A DNA stretch of 11,059 nt from Lachnospiraceae bacterium (GTDB lineage Bacteria; Bacillota_A; Clostridia; Lachnospirales; Lachnospiraceae): NCBI GenBank assembly GCA_017958935.1, contig JAGDBR010000283.1:1-11059 (forward strand), read 5' to 3'. Shown piece after piece: positions 1-6,579 of the stretch. Made by a program: the position numbers and the translations under genes. A model generated the notes under the pieces. That model did no database searches. It saw only the letters and a list, made by a program, of their open reading frames with translations, and was not told the origin of the DNA. The stretch's first letter is position 1. Every line of letters begins with the position of its first letter.

Positions 1-1
1 C

Positions 2-913
2 GTGAAGGAGCAGAAGGATCCGGACGGCAACTTCCCGACCTGCCCGTACCCGAACCCCGAGATCCGCGAAGCGATGGCGCTCGGCATGGAGTACATGAAG
101 AAGAACAAGGCCGACCTGCTGATCGCGACCGATCCCGACGCCGACCGCTGCGGCACCGCGGTGCTCGACGAGGACGGCAACTACGTGCTGATCTCCGGCA
201 ATGAGATGGGCGTCCTGCTGCTGGACTACATCTGCGACAGGCGTACGGCGAACAAGACGATGCCGGAGGACCCGGTCGCGGTCAAGTCCATCGTCACGAC
301 CGACATGGCGGAGGTCGTCGCGAAGTCCTACGGCGTGAAGATGGTCAACGTCCTGACGGGCTTCAAGTTCATCGGCGACCAGATCGCGAAGCTTGAGGAA
401 GAGGGCAAGGAAGACGCCTACATCTTCGGCTACGAAGAGAGCTACGGCTACCTGTCCGGCACCTACGTCCGCGACAAGGACGCCGTCAACGCGGCCTTCC
501 TGATCTGCGAGATGTTCTGCTACTACAAGGCGCAGGGCATCAGCATCTACGAGAAGCTGCAGGAGCTCTACGAGAAGCACGGCTTCTTCCGCAGCAACGT
601 CATGTCGTTCGAATACCCGGGCATCGAGGGCGCGCAGAAGATGAAGGACATCATGGCGGCGTTCCGCGAGAAGCAGGAAGCGTTCGGCGAATACAAGGTC
701 CTGGATTGCACGGACTACATGGACGGCATCGACGGCCTGCCGCCGGCGAACGTGCTGAAGTTCACGCTGGACCGGAACGCATCGGTCATCGTCCGGCCGT
801 CCGGCACGGAGCCGAAGGTCAAGATCTACGTCTCGGTCTGCGGCACGTCGAAAGAGGACGCGGACCTGCAGAAGGAAACGCTTTCGGCGGTCATGAAGGG
901 CATGATGAACTGA
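2..913 (+). CDS. Phosphoglucomutase/phosphomannomutase, C-terminal part (truncated by window edge)
   Basis: Alpha-D-phosphohexomutase family enzyme that interconverts hexose 1- and 6-phosphates in the cytoplasm, linking glycolysis with cell-envelope sugar synthesis. The visible 303 residues hold the metal-binding loop DPDADR (about residues 44-49), the sugar-specificity loop GYEES (143-147) and the phosphate-binding loop RPSGTEPK (265-272), in the family order. The active-site phosphoserine loop of domain 1 is absent because it lies left of the window. The frame is open to base 2, so the first GTG is not a supported start. A full protein of the Bacillus PgcA type is about 570-580 residues, so roughly half is missing. 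The sugar preference (glucose or mannose) cannot be decided from motifs alone. A hairpin at 994-1017 follows the gene. Confidence 0.93.
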   Translation: MKEQKDPDGNFPTCPYPNPEIREAMALGMEYMKKNKADLLIATDPDADRCGTAVLDEDGNYVLISGNEMGVLLLDYICDRRTANKTMPEDPVAVKSIVTTDMAEVVAKSYGVKMVNVLTGFKFIGDQIAKLEEEGKEDAYIFGYEESYGYLSGTYVRDKDAVNAAFLICEMFCYYKAQGISIYEKLQELYEKHGFFRSNVMSFEYPGIEGAQKMKDIMAAFREKQEAFGEYKVLDCTDYMDGIDGLPPANVLKFTLDRNASVIVRPSGTEPKVKIYVSVCGTSKEDADLQKETLSAVMKGMMN

Positions 914-993
914 CGCCGGAGCGCTTGCGAAGACATGTGACAGCGTGCCGAAGCGGCGCGCGCCGGTGCGCGTGAAACACGCCGGAAATAAGA

Positions 994-1017
994 AGGGCGG
1001 CCTTTGCGGGCCGCCCT
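994..1017 (+). terminator. GC-rich hairpin after the phosphohexomutase gene, probable terminator
   Basis: A perfect 9-bp inverted repeat, AGGGCGGCC and GGCCGCCCT, with a 6-base loop (TTTGCG). No T-tract follows, so as an intrinsic terminator it is imperfect. It could instead be a 3'-end stabiliser, a Rho-dependent end or an attenuator. It lies only a few bases upstream of the ribosome binding site of the next gene. The rest of the 914-1041 gap shows no clear promoter. Confidence 0.6.
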
Positions 1018-1023
1018 GCATCA

Positions 1024-1044
1024 GGAAGGGGAGAGAGACCGCTG
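1024..1044 (+). promoter_or_regulatory. Ribosome binding site that fixes a CTG start codon
   Basis: The purine-rich stretch GGAAGGGGAGAGAGA (1024-1038) holds a GGGGAG core about 8 bases before CTG at 1042-1044. The reading frame upstream is closed by TGA at 973-975. Between that stop and GTG at 1135 there is no in-frame ATG, GTG or TTG. Translation from CTG gives the typical aldo/keto reductase opening NYRALGKTGLKVSEIGFGG, which supports this start. Confidence 0.75.
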
Positions 1045-2181
1045 AATTACCGTGCACTCGGAAAGACAGGACTGAAAGTCAGTGAGATCGGCTTCGGCGG
1101 CGAATGGCTGGAGCGCCATGAGACGGAGGAGTCCGTGGAACTGATGCGCCATGCGGCAAGACAGGGCGTCAACATCATCGACTGCTGGATGCCGGATCCG
1201 AAGTCCCGGGACATCATCGGACAGGCCATGGAAGGCTGCCGCGGGCACTGGATCGTGCAGGGCCATATCGGGTCGACCTACCAGGACGGGCAGTACGTCC
1301 GCACGCGCGATCTTACGCACGTCGTCCCGGCGTTCGAGGACCTGCTGAAGCGGCTGAAGACCGACTACATCGATCTCGGCATGATCCATTACGTGGACGC
1401 GCAGGAAGACTGGGACAACTGCATGCAGTCGCCGTATATCGAATACGTGAAGGACCTGCATGCGCGCGGCGTGATCCGCCACATCGGCCTCTCGACCCAC
1501 AACCCGCGGATCGCGAAGCTCGCGGCCGAATCCGGCCTGGTCGAGATGATCCTGTTCAGCGTCAACCCCGCCTTTGACATGCGGCCCGCGACGGAGGACC
1601 TGGATTCGATGTTCGAGGGCTATGAAGGCGACTTCTCGGGGATCGACGAAGAACGGGCGGCGCTGTACCGCCTGTGCGAAGAGAAGCAAATCGGCATCAC
1701 AGTCATGAAGGGCTTCTTCGGCGGAAGGCTTTTCGATGCCGAGCGGTCGCCCTTCGGCGTCGCTTTCACGGCGGCGCAGTGCATCCATTACGCGCTGACG
1801 CGGCCGGGCGTCTGCTCGGTGCTCTGCGGGTTCGACACAAAAGCGCAGGTCGACGAGGCCGTTTCGTACGAGACGGCGACGGACGACGAGAAGGATTACG
1901 CGTCCGTGATCGCCGGCGCGCCCCTGCACGCGTATTCGGGGCAGTGCACCTACTGCGGGCACTGCAAGCCGTGCCCGATGGACATCGACATCGCGATGGT
2001 CAACAAACTCTATGATCTTGCGGTGTCCCAGCCGTCCGTTCCGGAAAGCGTCCGGGCGCATTACGGCGCGCTCAAGACGAACGCTTCGGACTGCATCGGC
2101 TGCCAAAGCTGCGAGTCCCGGTGCCCCTTCGGCGTCCGGATCGCGGACAGAATGGAGAGGACGGCGGCGCTGTTCGGATGA
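1042..2181 (+). CDS. Aldo/keto reductase-fold protein with C-terminal 2x[4Fe-4S] ferredoxin domain, CTG start
   Basis: Predicted cytoplasmic oxidoreductase of 379 residues. The N-terminal part is an aldo/keto reductase TIM barrel (residues 1 to about 285), beginning with the first-strand motif GKTGLKVSEIGFGG. The C-terminal domain carries Cys302, 305, 308 and 311 (CTYCGHCKPC) and Cys351, 354, 357 and 361 (CIGCQSCESRC), as expected for two [4Fe-4S] clusters. The usual catalytic tetrad is only partly present: Asp47 (NIID) and His116 (GMIH) are seen. The Tyr position falls on Asp52, and the Lys position seems to be occupied in the stretch QGHIG. The protein may therefore bind a nicotinamide or another redox partner without the classic carbonyl-reduction chemistry. 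The substrate is unknown. It appears to be a single gene, with no obvious promoter of its own. A start at GTG 1135 would delete the first barrel strand, so CTG 1042 is preferred. Confidence 0.88.
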   Translation: MNYRALGKTGLKVSEIGFGGEWLERHETEESVELMRHAARQGVNIIDCWMPDPKSRDIIGQAMEGCRGHWIVQGHIGSTYQDGQYVRTRDLTHVVPAFEDLLKRLKTDYIDLGMIHYVDAQEDWDNCMQSPYIEYVKDLHARGVIRHIGLSTHNPRIAKLAAESGLVEMILFSVNPAFDMRPATEDLDSMFEGYEGDFSGIDEERAALYRLCEEKQIGITVMKGFFGGRLFDAERSPFGVAFTAAQCIHYALTRPGVCSVLCGFDTKAQVDEAVSYETATDDEKDYASVIAGAPLHAYSGQCTYCGHCKPCPMDIDIAMVNKLYDLAVSQPSVPESVRAHYGALKTNASDCIGCQSCESRCPFGVRIADRMERTAALFG

Positions 2182-2217
2182 AGCGGGACGCGAAGCTGAA
2201 AAGCGTAAGAAAACCGC

Positions 2218-2246
2218 TTGACTTTTTCCCGAGGTTATAGTATATT
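2218..2246 (+). promoter_or_regulatory. Sigma-A-type promoter for the tRNA pair
   Basis: A -35 element TTGACT (2218-2223) and a -10 element TATATT (2241-2246) are separated by exactly 17 bases. The predicted start, near 2253, leaves a leader of about 20 bases before tRNA-Pro. An overlapping TATAGT at 2236-2241 is a less well-spaced alternative -10. This is the only strong promoter visible upstream of the tRNA genes and greA. Confidence 0.78.
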
Positions 2247-2272
2247 TCCTCTGTTGCCGTTAAAGGCAGCAT

Positions 2273-2346
2273 CGAGGCGTGGCTCAGTTTGGTAGAGCGC
2301 TGCGTTCGGGACGCAGAGGTCGCAGGTTCAAATCCTGTCGCCTCGA
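2273..2346 (+). tRNA. tRNA-Pro, anticodon CGG
   Basis: A full cloverleaf can be drawn. The acceptor stem is CGAGGCG/CGCCTCG, the D stem GCTC/GAGC, the anticodon stem CTGCG/CGCAG with loop TTCGGGA, and the T arm GCAGG-TTCAAAT-CCTGT. The anticodon CGG (2307-2309) reads CCG, and G at position 37 is typical of proline tRNAs. The discriminator base is A2346. CCA is not encoded, so maturation needs the CCA-adding enzyme. The gene is co-transcribed with tRNA-Trp, 12 bases downstream. A CGG isoacceptor fits the GC-rich codon use of the window. Confidence 0.96.
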
Positions 2347-2358
2347 GTTTTCTTTTAT

Positions 2359-2429
2359 AGGGGCATAGTTCAATGGTAGAGCAACGGTCTCCAAAACCGT
2401 AAATACGGGTTCGAATCCTGTTGCCCCTG
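2359..2429 (+). tRNA. tRNA-Trp, anticodon CCA
   Basis: A complete cloverleaf: acceptor stem AGGGGCA/TGCCCCT, D stem GTTC/GAGC, anticodon stem ACGGT/ACCGT with loop CTCCAAA, and T arm ACGGG-TTCGAAT-CCTGT. The anticodon CCA is at 2391-2393. The discriminator is G2429, the usual tryptophan identity element. The 3' CCA is not encoded. It shares a transcript with tRNA-Pro and is followed 12 bases later by an intrinsic terminator. Confidence 0.97.
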
Positions 2430-2441
2430 TATTACATGAAG

Positions 2442-2473
2442 ACCCTTTGCGAAAAGCAAGGGGTTTGTTTTTT
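2442..2473 (+). terminator. Intrinsic terminator after tRNA-Trp, directly against the greA ribosome binding site
   Basis: The stem ACCCTTTGC/GCAAGGGGT (9 bp with one G-U pair) has loop GAAAA and is followed by TTGTTTTTT. This is a textbook Rho-independent terminator for the tRNA transcript. The T-tract ends at 2473 and the greA Shine-Dalgarno (GAAGGAG) begins at 2476. Any transcript that makes greA from the visible upstream promoter must read through this structure. Confidence 0.9.
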
Positions 2474-2487
2474 GCGAAGGAGTGAAG

Positions 2488-2985
2488 ATGAAGCTGACGA
2501 GGGAAGACATCCGGAAGATCCAGGAGGAGATCGATTTCAGGAAAGGAGCGCACCGCACCGAACTGCTGGAGAACCTGAAGACCGCACGGGCGCAGGGCGA
2601 CCTGTCCGAGAATTTCGAATACACGATGGCGAAGCGCGCGAACAACCAGAACAATTCGCGGGTGGCCTATCTGGAGCGGATGATCCGGACCGCGGAGATC
2701 ATCGAGGACCGCGCGCCGGACGACGTAGCCGGCCTGAACAAGGCGGTCACCGTCTTCATCCCGGAGGATGACGAAACGGCCGTCTACAAGATCGTCTCCT
2801 CGATCCGCGGCGATTCGACGAAGGGGAGGATCTCGACGGACTCGCCGCTCGGCAAGGCGCTGGCGGGCCACCGCGCGGGAGACGTCGTGACCGTCCGCGT
2901 GAACGACTTTTATTCGTACGAATGTGAAATAAAAAACGTCGTCGCCGTAGAGGACGACGGCTCCGATGAAATCAGGCAATACTGA
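2488..2985 (+). CDS. greA: Transcript cleavage/elongation factor GreA
   Basis: GreA enters the secondary channel of backtracked RNA polymerase and stimulates cleavage of the RNA 3' end, rescuing stalled complexes. The 165-residue protein has the N-terminal coiled coil with the tip motif GDLSEN. Asp38 and Glu41 correspond to the acidic pair that positions the catalytic metal in E. coli GreA. The C-terminal FKBP-like domain shows the family motif SPLGKAL (residues 119-125) followed by GD. ATG 2488 was chosen because GAAGGAG (2476-2482) lies 5 bases before it, whereas the in-frame GTG at 2482 overlaps that site. The C-terminal end (NDFYSYECEIKNV) diverges from the common PNG-containing GreA ending. 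No separate promoter is evident between the tRNA terminator and the gene. A dedicated terminator follows. Confidence 0.92.
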   Translation: MKLTREDIRKIQEEIDFRKGAHRTELLENLKTARAQGDLSENFEYTMAKRANNQNNSRVAYLERMIRTAEIIEDRAPDDVAGLNKAVTVFIPEDDETAVYKIVSSIRGDSTKGRISTDSPLGKALAGHRAGDVVTVRVNDFYSYECEIKNVVAVEDDGSDEIRQY

Positions 2986-2996
2986 CGTTTTGCGAC

Positions 2997-3041
2997 AAGA
3001 CCGGCACAGGAACCCACACGGTTCGATGCTGGTCTTTTTTT
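2997..3041 (+). terminator. Intrinsic terminator after greA
   Basis: The outer stem AAGACCGGCA/TGCTGGTCTT (10 bp, one G-U pair) encloses a second stem GAACC/GGTTC with loop CACAC, separated by a small internal loop. Seven T residues follow (3035-3041). The two stacked stems make a long hairpin, and the placement and T-tract make termination very likely. Confidence 0.92.
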
Positions 3042-3102
3042 GTCTTCCGTGCTATCTTCCCGGAAAAGAGGCGGCCCTGCGGCCGCAGAGAAGGAGAAGC
3101 GC

Positions 3103-3987
3103 ATGGAAGGATACGAAGCATTCAAGGAGCGGCTGACGGAGGGGCTACTGCAGAAGGGGCTGAACGCGGAGCTCTGCGGGATCGAGAAGGAGAACGGCGT
3201 CCGGAAGGAAGGACTCGTGCTTCGGCGGAGCAGCGGGGCGTCCGCCTCGCCGGTGCTGTATACAGCGCCTTTATTTGCCCTTTTTAAGGACGAAACGCTG
3301 TCGTTCGGGGAAATTCTCGAAAAAGCCGCCGAAACGCTGAAAAGCCCCGTTCCGGGCGTTCTGTCGGAGGCTCTCCTCTCGAAGGAGAACATCCTCGGGA
3401 ACATCGTGCCGACGATCGTCGCGAAGAAGGCGGGCGGCGGCGCGGAGGGGGAGGCCGCGGGCTTTCTGGACCTGTCGGTCGTCTACCGCCTGTACATTCG
3501 GGGAGAAGACCTCGGGGAGGGCCTGATGGTCCTGACGCCGCGGACCTTGTACGATGCCGGCGTGCTCGGGACGGACGGCTTAAGCTCCGAGGCGCTGATG
3601 GAGCGCGCGAAGGAGAACATGAAGCGGCTGCTGCCGGCGGACGTCCTGTCCTTTTCGGGGGAGTTCTGCGTGCTGTCGAACCGGAGCGGGTTCTACGGCG
3701 CGTCAGAGATCCTGGACACCGATTGCCTGTCCGGCATGGCAGAGAAGCTGCACGGCTCCTATTTCATCCTGCCGTCCTCGAAGCATGAGCAGATCCTGAT
3801 GCCGGAAGGGAACGTGGAAGATCCTTCGGTCCTGAAGGATATCGTGCGGCAGGTGAACCGGACCGCGGTGGAGCGGGAGGATTTCCTGTCGGACAGCGTC
3901 TATTTCTTCGACAGCGCCGAGAAGGCCGTCGCGGTCTTCGACGGCGGGGCATCGGCCGTCAGGAAGGCGTACGGGGCTGCGGAGTGA
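3103..3987 (+). CDS. DUF5688 family protein
   Basis: A 294-residue soluble protein of unknown function that I recognise from overall pattern as DUF5688, a family common in Lachnospiraceae and related clostridia. Visible traits are an N-terminal amphipathic region (YEAFKERLTEGL), a central region lacking membrane segments, and the characteristic C-terminal stretch FILPSSKHEQIL (about residues 221-232) followed by the acidic segment EDPSVLKDIVRQVN. There is no signal peptide and no recognisable catalytic motif. The start is ATG 3103 with AAGGAG at 3091-3096. The frame is open further left, but earlier starts would overlap the greA terminator. A short GC-rich palindrome (3071-3088) precedes the ribosome binding site. 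No clear promoter was found in the 3042-3090 gap. The family assignment is from memory of its motifs. Confidence 0.8.
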   Translation: MEGYEAFKERLTEGLLQKGLNAELCGIEKENGVRKEGLVLRRSSGASASPVLYTAPLFALFKDETLSFGEILEKAAETLKSPVPGVLSEALLSKENILGNIVPTIVAKKAGGGAEGEAAGFLDLSVVYRLYIRGEDLGEGLMVLTPRTLYDAGVLGTDGLSSEALMERAKENMKRLLPADVLSFSGEFCVLSNRSGFYGASEILDTDCLSGMAEKLHGSYFILPSSKHEQILMPEGNVEDPSVLKDIVRQVNRTAVEREDFLSDSVYFFDSAEKAVAVFDGGASAVRKAYGAAE

Positions 3988-4010
3988 AGGAGAAGCGGCG
4001 GGATTTGCGG

Positions 4011-4039
4011 TTGCGGGAAGGCGGTCTTTCGCGTATAAT
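4011..4039 (+). promoter_or_regulatory. Sigma-A-type promoter for the helicase gene
   Basis: A -35 element TTGCGG (4011-4016), a 17-base spacer and a perfect -10 element TATAAT (4034-4039). The transcript would start near 4046, about 30 bases before the ATG at 4077, with the ribosome binding site AGAGGAGA (4062-4069) inside the leader. Confidence 0.8.
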
Positions 4040-4076
4040 GTAAATTGAACCATTATTCGCGAGAGGAGAACCGAAG

Positions 4077-6482
4077 ATGAGCAGAACAGACGGGAACACC
4101 GTGCATCTTTCCGTTCGCGAACTGGTGGAGTTCGTCCTGAATTCCGGGGACATCGACAACCGCAGGACCGGTCCCGCCGTCATGGACGCGATGTCCATGG
4201 GCGCGGCCGTGCACCGGCTGATCCAGCGCAGTCAGGACGCCTCCTATACGCCGGAGGTCGCCTTCCGGATCGCGATGGACCTGCAGGGGGCTGTGCTGGA
4301 GGTGTCGGGGCGGGCCGACGGGATCATCGAGAGCACCGGTCCGGATGGCCGTCCGTTCTTTACGGTCGACGAGATCAAGGGCGTCTACCGGGACATTCAG
4401 AAAATGGAAGAGCCGGTGCCCGTGCACCTGGCGCAGGCGGTCTGCTACGCCTACATCCTGGCGATGGAGAAGGGCCTGAACACGGTGGGCGTGCGGATGA
4501 CCTACGTCCAGCTGGAGGAAGAGGAAGCCGGGAAAAAGAAGCAGCAGACGATCCCCGACATCCGGTACTTCTACGACGAGTATTCGTTCGAAGACGTGGA
4601 GACGCGTTTCTTCGGGTTCGTGCAGGCCTACCGGAAGTGGGCGCTGTACATCGTGGAGCACAGGCAGGCGCGGAAAGCGTCCGCGGAGGGCTTCGAGTTC
4701 CCGTACGACTACCGGCCGGGACAGAAGACGATCGTCCGCCAGGTGTTCCGCTCCGTCGAGGAGGAGAAGCGCCTGTTCGTCCAGGCGCCGACAGGGATCG
4801 GGAAGACGCTGGCGATGCTGTATCCTTCGGTACGGGCGGTCGGCATGGATCTGGCCGACAAGATCTTCTACCTGACGGCGAAGACCGTGACGGCGGCGGT
4901 CGCCGAAGAAGGCATGAGCCTGATGTACGGCCGCGGGCTGAAGTTCTCGTTCGCGAAGATCACGGCGAAGGACAAGCTCTGTCCGTTTGAGGAGCGCAGC
5001 TGCAATCCGGACGCGTGCCCGCGCGCGAAAGGGCATTTCGACCGCGTGAACGAAGCGGTCTACGACTGCATCACGCATGAGACGGCCGTCACCCGCGAGG
5101 TGATCGAGCGCTACGCCGAGAAGCACTGCGTCTGTCCTTATGAAATGAATCTGGACGTCACCTATTACGTGGACGTCATCATCTGCGACTATAACTACGC
5201 GTTCGCGCCGCACGTCATGCTGCAGCGGTATTTCGCTTCCGGCGCGGCGGACGATTACATTTTCCTGATCGACGAGGCGCACAACCTCGTGGACCGCGCC
5301 CGGGACATGTTCTCCGCGACCCTCGTCAAGGAAGACATCCTGGCCGCGAAGCATCTGTTCGAAGGGCAGAAGACGATCCTGAAATGGCTCGACAAGCTCA
5401 ACAAATCGATGCTGGTGCTGAAGCGGGAGTGCGAGGACCTGACGGTCTTCGACGACGAGACCTTCCCGACCGTGCTGGTCTATGAGGCGGAGCGGCTCTA
5501 TACGGCCGTACAGAAATACCTCGACCGGCATCCGAACATGCCGCGGAACGAGGAGCTGCTGAACTTTTATTTCAACCTGAACGATTTCCTGATCACGTAC
5601 CAGGCGCTGGACAAGGGCTACGTCAGCTACGCGTCTTTCATGGACGGCGGGCAGTTCTACGTGAAGCTGTTCTGCATCGATCCGTCGGCGCAGCTGATGC
5701 GGCGCCTGGAGAGCATCCGTTCGGCGGTCTTTTTCTCGGCGACGTTCCTGCCGATCCATTACTACAAGGCGCTGCTGACCGGGGACGTTTCGGAAGACGC
5801 GATCTATGTGGATTCGCCCTTCGATCAGGATAAGCGGGCGCTGCTGATCACGCGGGACGTCAGTTCCCGCTATACGCGGCGGAACGAGGCCGAGTACCGG
5901 AAGATCGCGGACTACATCCTCGGGATGGTGCGCGCCGAGAAAGGGAATTACCTGGCGTTCTTCCCGTCCTACAAATACATGAGCGACGTGCTGCCGTACC
6001 TGTCAAACGAACCGGGACTGACGCTGATCGCGCAGACACGGACGATGGACGAGGCCGAAAGGGATGCCTTCCTTCGGATGTTCGAAAAGGAGCGGGAGGA
6101 CGCGCTTCTGGGCTGCTGCGTCATGGGCGGCGTGTTCTCGGAGGGCATCGACCTGAAGAACGAAGCGCTGATCGGCGTCGCGGTCGTCGGGACGGGCCTG
6201 CCGCAGCTCTGCGCGGAGCGCGAGCTGATCCGGCATTTCTTCGACGCGCGCGGCGAGAACGGCTTCGATTTCGCCTACCGCTTCCCGGGCTTCAACAAGG
6301 TCATGCAGGCGGCGGGGCGGCTGATCCGGACAGCGGACGACGCGGGCGTCGTGCTGCTGATGGACGAGCGGTTCTCCTACCGGGAGACGCTGTCGCTGTT
6401 CCCGAAAGAGTGGAGCAACTACAGGATCGTCGACCGGGAGCATGTGGACGACGTCATGCGGCTGTTCTGGAAACTGCTGTAA
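4077..6482 (+). CDS. XPD/DinG-like Fe-S DNA helicase with N-terminal PD-(D/E)XK nuclease domain
   Basis: Predicted ATP-dependent superfamily 2 DNA helicase of 801 residues. The N-terminal domain (about 1-190) has the order of RecB/Cas4-type nuclease motifs: His46 in GAAVHRL, Asp81 in GRADG, Glu99 and Lys101 in DEIKG, then Gln120 and Tyr124 in QAVCYAY. The helicase part has Walker A APTGIGKT (237-244), DEAH (399-402), SAT (554-556), motif V GVFSEGIDL (685-693) and motif VI QAAGRLIR (744-751). Cys302, Cys309 and Cys314, plus Cys351 or Cys353, lie between Walker A and DEAH, where XPD/DinG enzymes carry their [4Fe-4S] cluster. Such helicases unwind 5' to 3' and act in repair or on replication blocks. 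The nuclease domain suggests processing of DNA ends, which is inference. The gene has its own promoter, and ATG 4077 follows AGGAG by 8 bases. Confidence 0.9.
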   Translation: MSRTDGNTVHLSVRELVEFVLNSGDIDNRRTGPAVMDAMSMGAAVHRLIQRSQDASYTPEVAFRIAMDLQGAVLEVSGRADGIIESTGPDGRPFFTVDEIKGVYRDIQKMEEPVPVHLAQAVCYAYILAMEKGLNTVGVRMTYVQLEEEEAGKKKQQTIPDIRYFYDEYSFEDVETRFFGFVQAYRKWALYIVEHRQARKASAEGFEFPYDYRPGQKTIVRQVFRSVEEEKRLFVQAPTGIGKTLAMLYPSVRAVGMDLADKIFYLTAKTVTAAVAEEGMSLMYGRGLKFSFAKITAKDKLCPFEERSCNPDACPRAKGHFDRVNEAVYDCITHETAVTREVIERYAEKHCVCPYEMNLDVTYYVDVIICDYNYAFAPHVMLQRYFASGAADDYIFLIDEAHNLVDRARDMFSATLVKEDILAAKHLFEGQKTILKWLDKLNKSMLVLKRECEDLTVFDDETFPTVLVYEAERLYTAVQKYLDRHPNMPRNEELLNFYFNLNDFLITYQALDKGYVSYASFMDGGQFYVKLFCIDPSAQLMRRLESIRSAVFFSATFLPIHYYKALLTGDVSEDAIYVDSPFDQDKRALLITRDVSSRYTRRNEAEYRKIADYILGMVRAEKGNYLAFFPSYKYMSDVLPYLSNEPGLTLIAQTRTMDEAERDAFLRMFEKEREDALLGCCVMGGVFSEGIDLKNEALIGVAVVGTGLPQLCAERELIRHFFDARGENGFDFAYRFPGFNKVMQAAGRLIRTADDAGVVLLMDERFSYRETLSLFPKEWSNYRIVDREHVDDVMRLFWKLL

Positions 6483-6530
6483 GGAGCGCAAGGCAAACGG
6501 CAGCGGGCCGGGGATACAGGCGAAACGCCG

Positions 6531-6558
6531 TTGACGAATGTCCCCGGGATGCTATAAT
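6531..6558 (+). promoter_or_regulatory. Sigma-A-type promoter for glnN
   Basis: A -35 element TTGACG (6531-6536), a 16-base spacer and a perfect -10 element TATAAT (6553-6558). The predicted transcript start near 6565 gives a very short leader of about 15 bases. The spacer contains the small inverted repeat TCCC-C-GGGA (6541-6549). A 4-bp hairpin GGCG/CGCC (6519-6529) sits just upstream of the -35. I see no GlnR-type operator (TGTNA-N7-TNACA) in the gap. Confidence 0.85.
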
Positions 6559-6579
6559 GATACTTCAGAGGGTCACGAC

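Noticed and set aside
1021..2106. 361-codon minus-strand ORF opposite the aldo/keto reductase gene
   Set aside because: Same GC-driven shadow effect. It has no recognisable domain, and it conflicts with a clear Fe-S aldo/keto reductase fold on the + strand.
2430..2475. Possible greA promoter with TATTAC (2430-2435) as -10 and TTCGAA (2410-2415) as -35
   Set aside because: The spacer is only 14 bases and both boxes are poor and lie in conserved tRNA sequence. It is not enough to call a promoter.
2284..2979. Long minus-strand ORF ending in RRQDLNLRPLRPERSALPN and containing TGFEPV
   Set aside because: These phrases are the well-known false translations of the antisense strand of tRNA genes. 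The ORF covers tRNA-Pro, tRNA-Trp and greA on the opposite strand and is not a gene.
3071..3088. GC-rich palindrome before the DUF5688 ribosome binding site
   Set aside because: The repeat is short (CTGCGGCCGCAG core), with no T-tract and no second copy in the window. It is probably chance in GC-rich DNA.
3040..3102. Extension of the DUF5688 protein to an earlier in-frame start at 3040
   Set aside because: The extra 21 residues would begin in the T-tract of the greA terminator and have no ribosome binding site. ATG 3103 has AAGGAG at ideal spacing.
4053..5759. 568-codon minus-strand ORF opposite the helicase
   Set aside because: It is an open frame caused by GC-rich third positions on the coding strand. 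Its translation is low-complexity (R, H, V, D, L-rich) without motifs, while the + strand has complete helicase motifs.
6538..6579. Earlier in-frame ATG for glnN at 6538
   Set aside because: It lies between the -35 and -10 elements, so it would not be on the transcript. ATG 6580 has its own ribosome binding site.
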